This document shows, in pieces, positions 45,521 to 57,590 of a stretch of DNA of 64,000 nt. The first letter of the stretch is position 1, and every line of letters begins with the position of its first letter. The notes under the pieces are model-generated. The model saw nothing but the letters and a program-made list of their open reading frames with translations, was not told the origin of the DNA and searched no databases. The translations under genes and the position numbers were made by a program. The DNA comes from Echinometra lucunter (Eukaryota > Echinodermata > Echinoidea > Camarodonta > Echinometridae), in the NCBI GenBank assembly GCA_029962745.1, contig CM057151.1, positions 34,118,818-34,182,817 of the forward strand. Direction: 5' to 3'.

Positions 45521-46531
45521 GCCGCGTTCAAGCGACCATTTTTCACCCTAGAATCACAGTTTTCAAAGACATTTAGTTTAAACCACGGTTGCGTTCAATC
45601 GATTTTTCGCAGGTCGTAAAAATAAACGTCTTTCAAAACGCAAACATGAAACGCTGAAAAAGGTACGTTTTGAATCACGATTCTGCAGAACCACGGTCGC
45701 TAAAAATCAATTGAATGCAACGGAGATCTCAATCATAATTCTACTTTTGCTTTCACACCAAGGTTTGAAGAAAGATAAAACAAACAACATACAGAAAGCT
45801 AGAAAAGAAGATAGAAGGAGAAAACAAAGAATAATATAAGAAGAGACTGAAAGATAAGGAGATAGAAGGAATAACATAGAATAACAGGAAAAGACGAAAA
45901 AGAAGAAGATAGAAGAAAACAAAGAATAACTAAGGAAAGATGGACAGAGAAGATAGAAGGAAAAACAAAGAATAACATAAGAAAAGATTGAAAGATAAGA
46001 TGGAATGAATAACAAAGAATAACATAAGGAAAGACGGAAAGGGAAGAAGATAGAAGAAAACAAAGAATAACATAAGGAAAGATGGACAGAAAAGAAGATA
46101 GAAGGAAAAATGAAGAATAACAAGGAAAGATTGAAAGATAAGATGGAATGAATAACAAAGAATAATATAAGGAAAGATGGAAAGAGAAGAAGATAGAAGA
46201 AAACAAAGAATAACATAAGGAAAGATAGAAAAGAAGAAAATAGAAAACGAAGAATAACATAAGAAAAGATGGAAAGAGAAGAAGATAGAATGAAAAACAA
46301 AGAATAGCATAAGAAAGATATAGAGACGAATAAATGATGTGGCTAAAGTTGACCTTCCTGGGTCAAACTGCACAGTACAATACGCAGTGGATGGGCTTGA
46401 AATGAGCAAGAATCAGCGTTGATGAAAAATCGCTTGAACGCTCTCTCGCAGTAGCCGTGTTTTGTAACAGCGTTTTGATTTGTGATTCATGTTTGTGATT
46501 CTAGCTTCAAAAAATCGCTTGAACGCACCCC
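45521..46531. mobile_element. Foldback element with purine-rich minisatellite core
   Basis: Ends GCGTTCAAGCGACCATTTTT and inverse (AAAAAATCGCTTGAACGC) with further shared AATCACA and GAACGC words. The core, 45770-46315, is tandem text of GAAGATAGAAG-AAAACAAAGAATAACATAAGGAAAGAT, irregular units of ~55-65 bp, almost free of C and T-poor. Long open frames on the - strand (FFSIFLSF...) follow from this bias and are not genes. Confidence 0.7.
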
Positions 46532-46778
46532 ATGTGTATCACCATGTTGGTCCTACATTTATATTTGTGTTAAGGTTAAAATTATGAATAGGTCCACTCT
46601 AGAAACAATCTAGTCAGATTTTACTAGATTACCGGATCAAGCGGGCACCAGCTAGATTCTAGTCAAAATTGAAATGTTTCTATTGAAAATGGCCTAAATT
46701 GTAGTAAAGTTAAAGGAGAATAAAACCCTGGGGAAAATCCATTTTAATAAAAAGAAAGGATAGAGAGAAGCAATTTTT

Positions 46779-47990
46779 AGCTCATCCGGCCCGAATGGGC
46801 CAGATGAGCTTATGCTGAGACATGGCGTCCGGTGTCCGTCATCCGTCCACAATTTCAAAATGCTTCTTCTTTGTCATTTCTTGTCCGATTTCAATCTCGT
46901 TTGCTTTATATGATAGCACTAGGTGGGGGATTCGAAACCTCTACGAAAAATTTAAAATTCATGCTAATTTATGCAAATTTATTCAAAAATCACAAAAAAT
47001 GCTTCTTTTTCATTTGTTGACTGATTTTGATTTTTTTTGTTGTTGTTGTTTCATCTGGTAGAGCTAGATGAGGTATACAGAACTTCTACAAAGAATTGTG
47101 ACATTTTGTCTCCAACACTTTTTTATGCTAATTTATGCTGCTAATTTATGCAAACTTATTATAAAATCACAAAAATGCTTCCTCTTCATTTGTCGATCGA
47201 TTTTGATTTTTTTTTTCATCTGGTAGAGCTACATGAGGTACATGTATACAGAACTTCTACACAGAATTGTAAAATTTTGCCTCCAACGTTATTGTATGCT
47301 AATTTATGCTGCTAATTTATGCAAATTTATTAGAAAATCACAAAAAATGCTTCTTCATTTGTCGACCGATTTTTTTTTTATAATTTTTTTTTGGTTTCAT
47401 CTGATAGAACTACATGAGACACTTAAAATTTCTACACAGATTTTTGAAATTTTATCTTGAACATTATTTATGCTAATTTATGCAAATTCATTAAAAAATC
47501 ACAAAAAATGCTTCTCCATTTGTCAATCGAATTTGATTTTTCTTATTTCGTCTGATAGAACTACATGAGGTACATACAACTTCTTCACAGAATCTTAAAA
47601 TTTTGTCTCAAACATTATCTATGTTAATTTATACAAATTTTATTCTAAAATGCTTCCTCCCGTTCATTTGTCGATTTTTATTCTTTTTTTTTTTTTTAAT
47701 CTGGTAGAACTACATGAGACACATAGAACTTCTACATATAATTTTGAAATTTTTGTCTCCAACATTTTTATGCTAATTTAAATGCAAATTTTATTCCCAA
47801 TCATAAAAAAATGCTTCTCCTTCACTTGTTGACCGATTATTTTTTGATTTTTTTTTTTTTGTTTGTTTCATCTGGTAGAACTACATGTACATGAGGTACA
47901 CAGAACTTCTAAGTAGAATTTGGAAATTTTGTCTCAAACATAATGAAAATTTATACAAATTAATTCAGAATCACAATTGAATGCTTGTTC
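46779..47990 (+). repeat. AGCTCATC hairpin-headed tandem-repeat family
   Basis: Head hairpin AGCTCATCCGGCCC-gaat-GGGCCAGATGAGCT (46779-46810), then GTCCGTCATCCGTCC, then about seven units of 140-175 bp marked by AAAATGCTTCxTC...CATTTGTCGAxCGATTTTGATTTTTT...TCATCTGGTAGAxCTACATGAG...TTATGCTAATTTATGCAAATTTATT. Same layout as the other two hairpin-headed families but without AGGTCA motifs. Confidence 0.7.
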
Positions 47991-48279
47991 TCCTGCAGTT
48001 ACTGACTTGCAGAAAAGTACTTAATGCATCTCTGATACAGGTGAAGGTTTCATTTTAACACAACAATTAACCCAATCTGTAAAGGGCACTTCCTAATATA
48101 TACGTGATACATGCATGTATCTTACTTATTCATTTCAGTGTCGATTCGTGGAAAATTGACAATTATGTGAATTACTTTATCTTAATGCCTGATGGGTGCT
48201 ACATCATTCATGTGCTTGTTAGAAAGTTCCGTCAGAATCTGTTACGAAATGAGAAAGTTATGAAAGTTTGGAAAGTCTT

Positions 48280-48612
48280 AATTTACTTTCTGTGGCGATT
48301 GTCAAATTGGCAATGTTGCTTCAAAATGGCAGGTTTAGAAGGACAACTCTCAATACATTTTGTACACAAAATTTCATATTTTCCCCATTATCTCTCAAGG
48401 TGCAGCTTGTCTCCGTAGCTCAAGATATATCATGGGGAAATGTATTTGACACAACATATGTTTTGTTCACAAAGAGACAAGCAGTATCTTCAGAGATAAT
48501 GGAGAAAATATGATGTTTTGTGTACAAAACATATGAAAGTTCTCCTTCTAAACCTGCCATTTTGAAGCAACATTGCCAATTTGAGGATTGCCACAAAAAG
48601 TTTCATTCTCCT
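48280..48612. repeat. Inverted arms of family F
   Basis: TTCTGTGGCGATTGTCAAATTGGCAATGTT...AATGGCAGGTTTAGAAGGA and GTTTTGTGTACAAAAC blocks recur in inverse at 48500-48600, giving ~130-bp arms around ~90 bases. Confidence 0.7.
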
Positions 48613-48719
48613 TTAATATAGGACCCCATGAGAACCAACACCATTCTAATTAAAATTGACACAATTCTAGTATAATAACTTGACTAGATCACTGGATCAT
48701 TGGCACTTAAGCAAGGTTC

Positions 48720-49035
48720 CCATATAGCCGAGTTGGAGTCTCGAGTTGTGGCGAGCTGGCGCGAGCTTGAACTCACGTAAACTCGCGTCAACTCGCATGA
48801 AATTTACTAATTTTATGAGGTATGCACAAGTGATCTTACGATCCAACATCGAGTTTACTTCGATAGCTGTACGAGTAAACGGAGTGTGATACAAGCTAAC
48901 AGAGCTCAATACGAGTCACACTGTGTTTGGCATGAGTTGTGATGACCTGCATACGACTTGTATCGATCTATATCAATGAGTTATCAAGACCTTGTTACGA
49001 GTGTCAAGAGCTTTCTACGAGTTTCCGATATACGA
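48720..49035. repeat. Degenerate ACTCGxGT/ACGAGT word cluster
   Basis: Words such as AACTCACGT, AACTCGCGT, CGAGTTTACT and TACGAGT recur every 10-25 bases on both strands, a low-complexity palindromic cluster just before the next tandem element. Confidence 0.45.
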
Positions 49036-49074
49036 CCAAAGAAGCTGAAAATGCATATTTCGCTTTTCTTTTTT

Positions 49075-50746
49075 GTCTCGCCCACCGGAGGTGAAGGCGA
49101 GACTAAGGGATCCAAATGTCGTCCGTCCGTCGTCCGTCCGTCGTCCGTCCGTCGTCCGTCCGTCCGTCCGTCACAAACGTTATGAAAGATAACTTGGCAA
49201 CCGTGACTCACTTTTCAACCAAACTTGGGTTGTAGATGCACTAAGGGGACCTGCATGTTATGGTCCAGTCAGAGGTCACATGGTAAGGTCAAAGGTCATT
49301 TCAGGTCAAACGTTAAAGTTTACGTGCAAGACTCTCTTATGACACAAAACTCTGCAACCGTGACTCACTTTTCAACCAAACTTGGGTTGTAGATGCCCTA
49401 AGCGGACCTGCATGTTATGCTCTAGTCAGAGGTCACATGGTAAGGTCAAAGGTCATTTTAGGTCAAACGTTAAAATTTACGTGCAAGACTCTCTTATGAC
49501 ACAAAACTCTGCAACTGTGTGACACTGTTCAATCAAACTTGGGTTGTAGATGCACTAAGGGGACCTGCATCTTATTGTCCAGTCAGAGGTCACATGGTAA
49601 GGTCAAAGGTCATTTCAGGTCAAATGTTAAAGTTGACGTGCAAGACTCTCTTATCACACATAACTTTGCAACCGTGACTCACTTTTCAACCAAACTTGGG
49701 TTGTAGATGCACTGAGGGGACCTGCATGTTATGGTCCAGTCAGAGGTCACATGGTAAGGTCAAAGGTCATTTCAGGTCAAACGTTGAAGTTTACGTGCAA
49801 GACTCTCTTATGACTCAAAACTCTGCAACCGTGTGACACTTATCTATCAAACTTGGGTTGTCGATGCACTGAGGGGACCTGCATGTTATGGTCCAGTCAT
49901 AGGTCACATGGTAAGGTCAAAGGTCATTTCAGGTCAAACATTAAAGTTTACGTGCAAGACTCTCTTATGACACAAAACTCTGCAACCGTGTGACACTTAT
50001 CTATCAAACTTGGGTTGTAGATGCACTGAGGGGACCTGCATGTTATGGTCCAGTCAGAGGTCACATGGTCAGGTCAAAGGTCATTACAGGTCAAACGTTG
50101 AACGGTTAAAGTTTACGTGCAAGACTCTCTTATGACACAAAACTTTGCAACCATGTCACACTTTTGAGTCAAACTTGGGTTGCAGATCACTAAGGGGAAG
50201 TGCATGTTATCATTCTGTTGGACTTCACATGATAAGGTGAAAGGGTTCTTGGGGGACCTTCATGTTATAGTGGTATCAGAGGTCACATGGTAAGGTCAAA
50301 GGTCATTTTATATCAAACGTGAAAGTTTACTTGCAAGACTCTCTTATGATAAGTAACTTTGCAACGTCTGCTCCCTTTTTAACTAAACTTGGGTCATGGA
50401 TGCACTTGGGAGACCTTCATGTTATAGTGGCATCGGATGTCACGTGGTAAGGTCAAAGGTTATTTTATTTCAAACATTACAGTTTACATGCACGACTCTC
50501 TTATGACACATAACTTGACAACTGATGGTCAAATGGCAACCAAACTTGGGTCATAGATGCACTAGGGGTAACATCATGTTGTGGTGCTGTCGGAGTTCAC
50601 ATGGTGAGGTCAAAGGTCATTTGAGGTCAAACATTAAAGTTTACCTGCAAGACTTTGCGATATCAAACTTGGTTAGGGATGTACTTGGGGAAACCTTCGT
50701 GTTATTTAGTCACGGGTGGGCGAGACACAATCTTGCTATTGGCTTG
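49075..50746 (+). mobile_element. Tandem-repeat element, family GTCTCGCCCAC, copy 2
   Basis: The same hairpin head and GTCC run as 3148-4990 and nearly identical units; relative to copy 1 two of the GATGCCC-type 157-bp units are missing. The last third differs: extra diverged units (50240-50700) and the tail GGGTGGGCGAGACACAATCTTGCTATTGGCTTG, shared with 15438 rather than with copy 1. Flanked by T runs, no evident target duplication. AGGTCA DR1 motifs in nearly every unit. Confidence 0.75.
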
Positions 50747-52028
50747 TTTTTTGGGGGGGACGCTTGAATAAATTCAATTCAATTTATTTCCATTTCCAAT
50801 AAAAGCAATAATAAAAATCAAACATAATCATAAGTCATTGTACAGTAATCGAATGACTTGAATTATAAAATAAAGAATATACACAGCGTAACTATGTTTG
50901 GGTTTCAATTTTTAAAAAATAAAACGTCGTGTGGAAATCAAGGAGGGATCCCGTGAAAAGAAGGGCTTAATGTGGATCACTCAGATAATTTCAAACATAG
51001 CTTATAATTCTAAAAACATATGAATGAAATTGTATCTACAAAAGACGAAAGGTATAGCTTTTCTGTCTTATTTCAATTTTGTTGTATATACAATAGCAAA
51101 CTGTAGATTTGCAATTTAAAGACTTAAAGTGTTAGTGTTATGACTATTATCTCAGTTGCAAAAGCGAAAAGAATATAATATAATTTCTAAAAAGTCATCG
51201 TTAATTTGTAGAATTTCTCTGACATTGTGATATGAATAATGTTAAATAGAATGGTCGAAACATACTTTGAAAACATTCACAGAATGATGAATTCATCCAA
51301 GCAATGCAGAAACATCGTTTTAATCACTCACTCGGAAACAACATATCACATTCACAACACACCACATCACAGGCTATTGTCCATGTGATGACGTCACGGA
51401 TCTCGCATCGAGTTGGGCAACGTATGCACGGGCAACATTGGGGGTCCGTTTTATCGATTTGTGACAGGCAATATTTGTTTCCCATTTACTTTTCAAAAGT
51501 TTCAATTGGTTTCATAGTGATTTGTGCACCATAAACTTTATTTTGATATGAAATTCGAGCATATTCAAAACCTATGAATAGCAACTTTAAAAAATGCTTC
51601 CAAGAAGAGTAAGAAGCAGTGAAAAAAAACCCCTTTTTTCTGGAGCAGGTACCTGTATTGGATTTGTTAAAGTAAGATTTCATTGCAATGATTTCTATGT
51701 ATGTTTCTCAAACCAGAGCTAATTTTTTATTGTTCCAGAGCTTTCCAGAGCTGATTGCTTACTGCTTCAATGCCTAGTAAGACATGAGTCATGAAAGTCA
51801 ATATTAGATACTAAACTAGCAAAGTTTGCATGTGATCATTTGAATGTGATTGCTTCTGTTTGATAAGTCAATACAACCAATCTGTCTCTCTCTCTCTCTC
51901 TCTCACTCTCTCACACACACATTTCAGTCCTTTCATTTTCCAGTGATCAATTTCAAATGAGGGCAAAAACTTTCAAAAATTTCCTTTTGAGGATTCTGTT
52001 TCAGCCAGACTAAATTCAACCATGATGT
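50747..52028. other. Intron, no gene; TC microsatellite
   Basis: AT-rich. TC run at 51884-51903 followed by ACACAC at 51912. No exon supported. Confidence 0.55.
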
Positions 52029-52032
52029 TTAA

Positions 52033-52370
52033 AGGTAGTAGCCCACATTTGTAAGTGGTACCCAATCTGCTCAAAAGTTTTACTTTAGATTACTTTAAGC
52101 CACAGAAAAACACTCGTAAAGTTTAAGATGCCAGTGCATTCCCGTTCAGGATTGAGAACAAAATATTCAACACAAATTTTCATTTGTTTTGTAAAAGCGT
52201 CTTCCTGACGCTTCAAGAGTAAAACCATTCATTTTTCACTTATTCTTTGGAATATTGTTGAAAATATGTTAACATGATAGTTTTACATAAATATCTGTCA
52301 TTTAAAACTGAAATTGGCTTATTTCTCTTTAAATTCTGAAACAATGTTGTGCAAATGTGGTCTTCTACCT
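52033..52370. mobile_element. TTAA MITE family C, copy 2
   Basis: TTAA at 52029-52032 and 52371-52374; imperfect ends AGGTAGTAGCCCACATTTG and inverse of AGGTAGAAGACCACATTTG. Inverse copy of 21241-21575 across its whole length. Confidence 0.8.
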
Positions 52371-52374
52371 TTAA

Positions 52375-53600
52375 TTTCAGTATTACTCACAATTTCCATA
52401 GACCGTAGACAAATTATTATATTGGATCCAACTTCAGTCTTGTTACTGACTTGCATAATTACGATACAAGAAACAGCCGCTACAACTTTAACTTACCAGA
52501 AAGAGTAGGTAGTATCGGAAATGTGTTTTATTACATTGGCATAAAACATTAGAATTCCCTTCCCAGTAATATAAAGAAAATAGAAAACTTTACTAATTTT
52601 CAAAGGAAATTAAGAGAATACCTGTCACTTGAAAGTCAGAGAAGAGAAGTGAATGATATGGTATATGACTGATATAGCCTAAATACAGACCACTTTTCTT
52701 TTCTCTGCTAGTTGGATTTATTTGATAATGTTGTAAATATTTTATATTGATTCAGAAATTGTATAGAATCTTGATTGTTATACAGTTTTAATTTTGTAAA
52801 TAATATAATTTTGAATGAATAATTCTGTATTTTGAAGTCCCCACTGGAAATAAGCTCTCGAGCTTTCATGGGTCATCCTGATCGTGCTTATACTTTTGAT
52901 TTTGTTTCTCTCTATTCTATTGTATAATGTGTTCAAAGCGTGACGAATAAAAAATCAATCAGTTTAAGTCGGGCAAGTGTATTGGAGCAATGAGAAGCAA
53001 AAATTTTTGAAGCAACCTTTTTTCCACATTTGGTTTCATTTCAGCAACTTTTCAACACTTCCATGAAGAAACCCCAATGCAATGCTTCTCCAACACTTGA
53101 TTGAACCAAGTTTGTTATTCCAATATGTGCGTACGAATCGACATGCATGTACATGTACGTACAGTATACATACAGTTAACCAAGGAGCTACTGTACACAC
53201 ACATACACGTCGATGTCGTACACATACACTGCGCTGAATTGCTACCGAGCAGAGCTAAGCGAGGTCCCAGCTAGCTAGCCACATGGTGTTGTTTTGGTTT
53301 TAGTGCTGTGTGCGTACTTTTGTGACGTGTGCATTACGAAGCCTTGTCTCTGCTTGGACACGTATTATGATCACGCATCAACCCATTCCAGCATAACATT
53401 AACAACAGACCGTACACAATGGACTAATGCAAAACAGTGTTCTCACTTTAAAGTAGATATAAAAAGGGAATAAAATGTCCATGAATTTGGTATCTATGCA
53501 AAGCATATGCTATTCATAAGGTGTTTATTCACATGGCAAATCACAAAAGTCTTCTTGCTCCTGGATATCCTTAACTGAAATGTCGAGAAATACCCTCCTC
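52375..53600. other. Intron, no gene recognised
   Basis: AT-rich; short ACGTACATGTACGT palindromes at 53145-53170. No repeat borders or exons supported. Confidence 0.5.
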
Positions 53601-53639
53601 AGTCAGCCTGGAAAACCAGTCGCAGAACAAGTCCACTAT

Positions 53640-54900
53640 GCGTGACGTCACGAAAGGGATAAGTATTTTTACATACCCGGATGTTCCATACAAAACATGT
53701 GCAGAGAGAGAGAGATTTCTTGAGTTTCTTTTTCCAAAGCCTGAAAAGTCAAATGATGCAGAACTCTATGATCAATGCTTTCCCTTCTCCTTATAGTTCA
53801 TAGTGTGAATATCAGTTATCTGGTTTAGAATTATGATATATGCATGCTAACAATGCGAAATTAATTGATATTTTTCACCATTATTTTTTGGTGTGTGTCG
53901 AATTTGGTGAGATTACGAGAGAGCTTGCTCTGAAAGTGGATCCGGCCAGCCGGTCGTACAGAAAGTGCATGAAGAACGTAGGAAGCTCGTGTGTGTATAG
54001 TATAGCATGGTGTTACCGTGTGTATAGCGCGTGTGTCGAAAACAAAAAAGTGCTGCGTATAGTAAGTGTGTGTGGTGTGTACCCGGCAAGCGAGCTTTGG
54101 TTGGTGGCTTGCATAAGCCAGCGCAATATCTATCAAGCCGCTCTCTGCAAAAACGTCCAGGCAGGAGTCGAATCACTCGCGGATGAATATCGTTCAACAA
54201 CGACGTCGTCAGCTGGAGATCTCTGTATCAAGTTTGATATATTTTTGGAATGTTTTGCTGTTTTTTTAGGCTTACTGCATCCTTTTGAGGCAGTCACACA
54301 TATGAATGATAAGTATGATCATAGTTCTAGGAATTACTGATTCACATAATTGATCCTGCAGACCAACGAAACCCATCTAACATTTACTATTCGTACGTGT
54401 AGGTTCGATGGTGATTGCACCTTGTTTTCCGTCGTCAGCTGGAGATCTCTGTATCAAGTTTGATATATTTTTGGAATGTTTTGCTGTTTTTTTAGGCTTA
54501 CTGCATCCTTTTGAGGCAGTCACACATATGAATGATAAGTATGATCATAGTTCTAGGAATTACTGATTCACATAATTGATCCTGCAGACCAACGAAACCC
54601 ATCTAACATTTACTATTCGTACGTGTAGGTTCGATGGTGATTGCACCTTGTTTTCCGAGAAAGTTAACTCGCCTTAAAACTCTCCAAAAAGGAAACTGTG
54701 ACTGTATGAAAAAAAATTCAGCTACTGAATATGTTGTTTTGTGTTTCTTCATTCAAATAAAAACATAAAATCTTTCAAATTATCCCATTTACAAATTTAC
54801 AATGACAATCTAAGCTCGTCATAAGAAGGCACTTTTACATAGGCACAGCATTGCCACTACTTCCACCGGCGCATGCAATCCCCTTTCGTGACGTCACCAT
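53640..54900. repeat. Inverted repeat around TGACGTCACGAAAGGG with internal duplication
   Basis: GCGTGACGTCACGAAAGGGAT (53640 on) and CCCCTTTCGTGACGTCACC (54880 on) are inverse. Between them lies the tandem duplication 54205-54656 and an open frame of 166 codons (53840-54340) with no recognisable domain; half of that frame is in the duplicated unit. Probably a non-autonomous element, borders unresolved. Confidence 0.5.
54205..54656 (+). repeat. Exact-looking tandem duplication, 2 x 226 bp
   Basis: GTCGTCAGCTGGAGATCTCT begins both units (54205, 54431); I found no difference between them by eye. Very recent duplication or an assembly artefact. Confidence 0.85.
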
Positions 54901-54969
54901 CGAGGCCCTTGGTTTCTGTGTGCGACCCGGCGTCTCTGACTTCGAGATTTTGTTGAAGTTTAGTCGCTT

Positions 54970-56400
54970 AAATTCACCATTCTGAACTTTTTTTGTGGTT
55001 GAACACCACTCAATATTATTTGGGGGGTTGATAGCTTTCCATTGATGTAATTATCTCAATATTTGTGATCGCTTTCTTATATCAACTTTAATAGTTTGCA
55101 GTTGTTAATCAGTTTTGCAAGGAGCCTGAGAAAGGATAAAGCTTTTTCTAAGCTATAGTAATATGCATATTCATGAGCAGGCTCACTACTCTCAGACATA
55201 ATAATAATGAGGGGAGAAAAAATGTTATATTGGCATGATGGCCCGCTGAAAAATAGTATAAGTAAATTGGTATTTTTTAAAAACCAGCACTTGTTCATTT
55301 ATGCACACATCATATCCGATGAAAATATTTTTGGACATTTTTGGTAAGTAAAATTCATGTTCGGACAAGTGTTTTGCAACAATTTGATATTTGCTTGGCG
55401 ATCTGGGCAAGTGGTAAAAAAAAGTTATGTCGCACCCTGCTTTTGAGCACAGTTTTGTTGTTTTACTCTTCAAGAGCTCTCTGAGCTTTTCCGATTATTT
55501 CCCCTCTGTGTTTTTTCCTTGTTTCTTTGGGGGGGGGGGGGGGTTGTAGCTCTGTTCCAATTTTTGGGATTTTATGTGTTTTAAAAGTCTTTAAGATATA
55601 TTTTTTAGCGTAACCCGCCGACCTTATTTTTATTTTTTTGCTATTGATCGCTTGTGATCATGATGCCTTGGCAATCAAACTAGTTGTGCAGAAAACCTGG
55701 AAGTGTTGTGAACAGAACAGCTTTTTTTTCGCTGTAAAATGTGTTTCGAGCAGGTTAAACTGTATTTTTTTGAGTACGCCCAATACAGCTTGTTTGGGTG
55801 ATATGCTTGCGCATATTGCTGCGTTAGGTTACTTAATGAAACCCAGGCATGCTCTGTGTATGTACCTCAGCATGGTGTTATACGGTGTGAAGATCATGAG
55901 TAAACTTAGGCCTAAATCTCTGTTCAGAGTGCTATGAAATTTTGACATCAATGCTGTACTTGGTGAAATATTTCAAAAAATAGCAGACGTTAGTGTATTG
56001 TTTATAAAGTGAAAGCAACTAAAGAAGATTCTGGTCCTTTTTTTGACTTGTTGCTCACTGAAACTATGTCCATATTGCAAGATTTTGGCTATTGCTTCTT
56101 GGTCGCACATTAATGGGAGGTGGCCATAGATTCTGAGGATGAGGAAAGCACAAAACTTGATGCTTTTGGTATTTTGATTTGGGAGGGAAAGAGAGAAAAA
56201 CAACATTTAAAAATGCAATTTTCATAGAAAGACAATGATTTTGAATTTTCCATTACATTGCCAATTTAAGGATTTTAGTGCTTATTTTCCTTTTAAATAT
56301 TCAGCATCAAACAACAAAATTTCATACTGATGCAACCAAAGTGAGCACAGTATGCATGAAAAAAAATTTTTCTCTCTGCTTCATGTATTTGGTACATGTG
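54970..56400. other. Intron, no gene; G-run
   Basis: G15 run at 55530-55544. The 99-codon frame at 55638-55937 has no domain or splice support. Confidence 0.5.
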
Positions 56401-57018
56401 GTTCCATGACATATGCTCCACCGACAACTGCTCCGAAAATTCCGACAAGTGCTCCGCGACAATTGCTCCGCGAACAATTGCTCCGCAGACATTTGCTCCG
56501 CCGACATTTGCTCCGAAACGACGACATTTGCTCCGCCGATATTTGCTCCACCGACATATGCTCCGCCGACAATTGCTCCGCCGACATTTGCTCCGAAACG
56601 ACGACATTTGCTCCGCCGACATTTGCTCCCCAAACATATGGTCCGAAAGTACGACATTTGCTCCGCTGACATTTGCTCCTCTGAATTAATCATAATCACC
56701 AATAAATTAATGATAATTCTACTCTGCTGCGACAATTGATCATGATTATGACAACTGCCTCGCCGATAATAATATTTCTCAGCCGAAATTTATTCGGAAA
56801 CCACGACACTTGAACAGGTGACTATACATGTATTGCTCCATCGACACCATTCAATGGATTTTAGGGCTTGCTTTTGATATTATCAATCTAAATAAATCTA
56901 CGTAATCAGAGTATTCATAGTAAATCAGAGGAGATCTTAATTGCAAAGTAGTATGCGCTGAGATAAAAATACTGCGGTGTGCCCCTCATAGGTGTTTTAA
57001 AGAGAATGGAAAGTAGGA

Positions 57019-57290
57019 ATGCCTCTGCCCACCTAAGGTAGGTGCCGGAGGCATTATGTTATAGGTTTGTCCGTCCGTTCGTCCGTCCCGTTTTCCTTTC
57101 TCGCGATAACGGAGCTGTGTGACGGATCAACCTTAAACTTGGCTCACATGCATATGGGAGGGACAATGATCCGATTAGATTTTGGGGTCTCAAGGTCAAA
57201 GGTTATAGAGGTCATTATATACATAAAAACTGCTTGGGATCTTGCGACTCTGTGACAGTTTAGCTTCAAACTTTGCTCATCCGAAAACAT
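57019..57290 (+). repeat. Short copy of the ATGCCTCCG family inside the foldback element
   Basis: ATGCCTCTGCCCACCTAAGG...GCCGGAGGCATTATG, GTCC run, then one and a half units (TTCTCGCGATAAC, GGGAGGGACAATGATCCGATTAG, AAGGTCAAAGGTTATAGAGGTCA). Confidence 0.7.
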
Positions 57291-57517
57291 CCTGCATCTA
57301 AATATTATACGAGCGAGCACAGCGAGCGAGGAAAAACATACACTCTCTTTCTTTGTACCAGTGTTATTTCATTGTCAAAATACACAAGCAAATAAGCCGA
57401 ATATTACTTTATTTGGGCACCTTTCTCCTTTTTTTTCTTTTTCCCCTCCTTCCTCTTCCCTCTCCATTCTCTCTCTCTCCCTCTCTCACTTGCCAACAGC
57501 AATTGTGATTTTTTTTT

Positions 57518-57590
57518 GGGGGGGGACACATGTCCCCCCACCCTCCAATATTTGGGGGGGGGACGTGTCCCCCTGTCCCCCAGGATTGAC
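57518..57590. repeat. Hairpin of G/C runs
   Basis: GGGGGGGACACATGTCCCCCC (57521-57540) and GGGGGGGACGTGTCCCCC (57556-57573) are each self-complementary and also pair with each other. Confidence 0.65.

Larger units (their letters stand above)
46714..48612. mobile_element. TTAA element family F, 1.9 kb
   Basis: TTAA at 46710-46713 and 48613-48616; ends AGGAGAATAAAAC and inverse of AGGAGAATGAAAC. It contains a different tandem-repeat element (46779-47990) and the inverted arms 48280-48612. Non-coding. Confidence 0.65.

Noticed and set aside
45707..46409. Long minus-strand frames rich in Phe, Leu and Ser resembling membrane proteins
   Set aside because: They translate a purine-rich minisatellite in all three frames; composition explains them.
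53840..54340. 166-codon plus-strand frame as a real gene
   Set aside because: No recognisable domain, overlaps a tandem duplication and an inverted-repeat element; kept only as a note.
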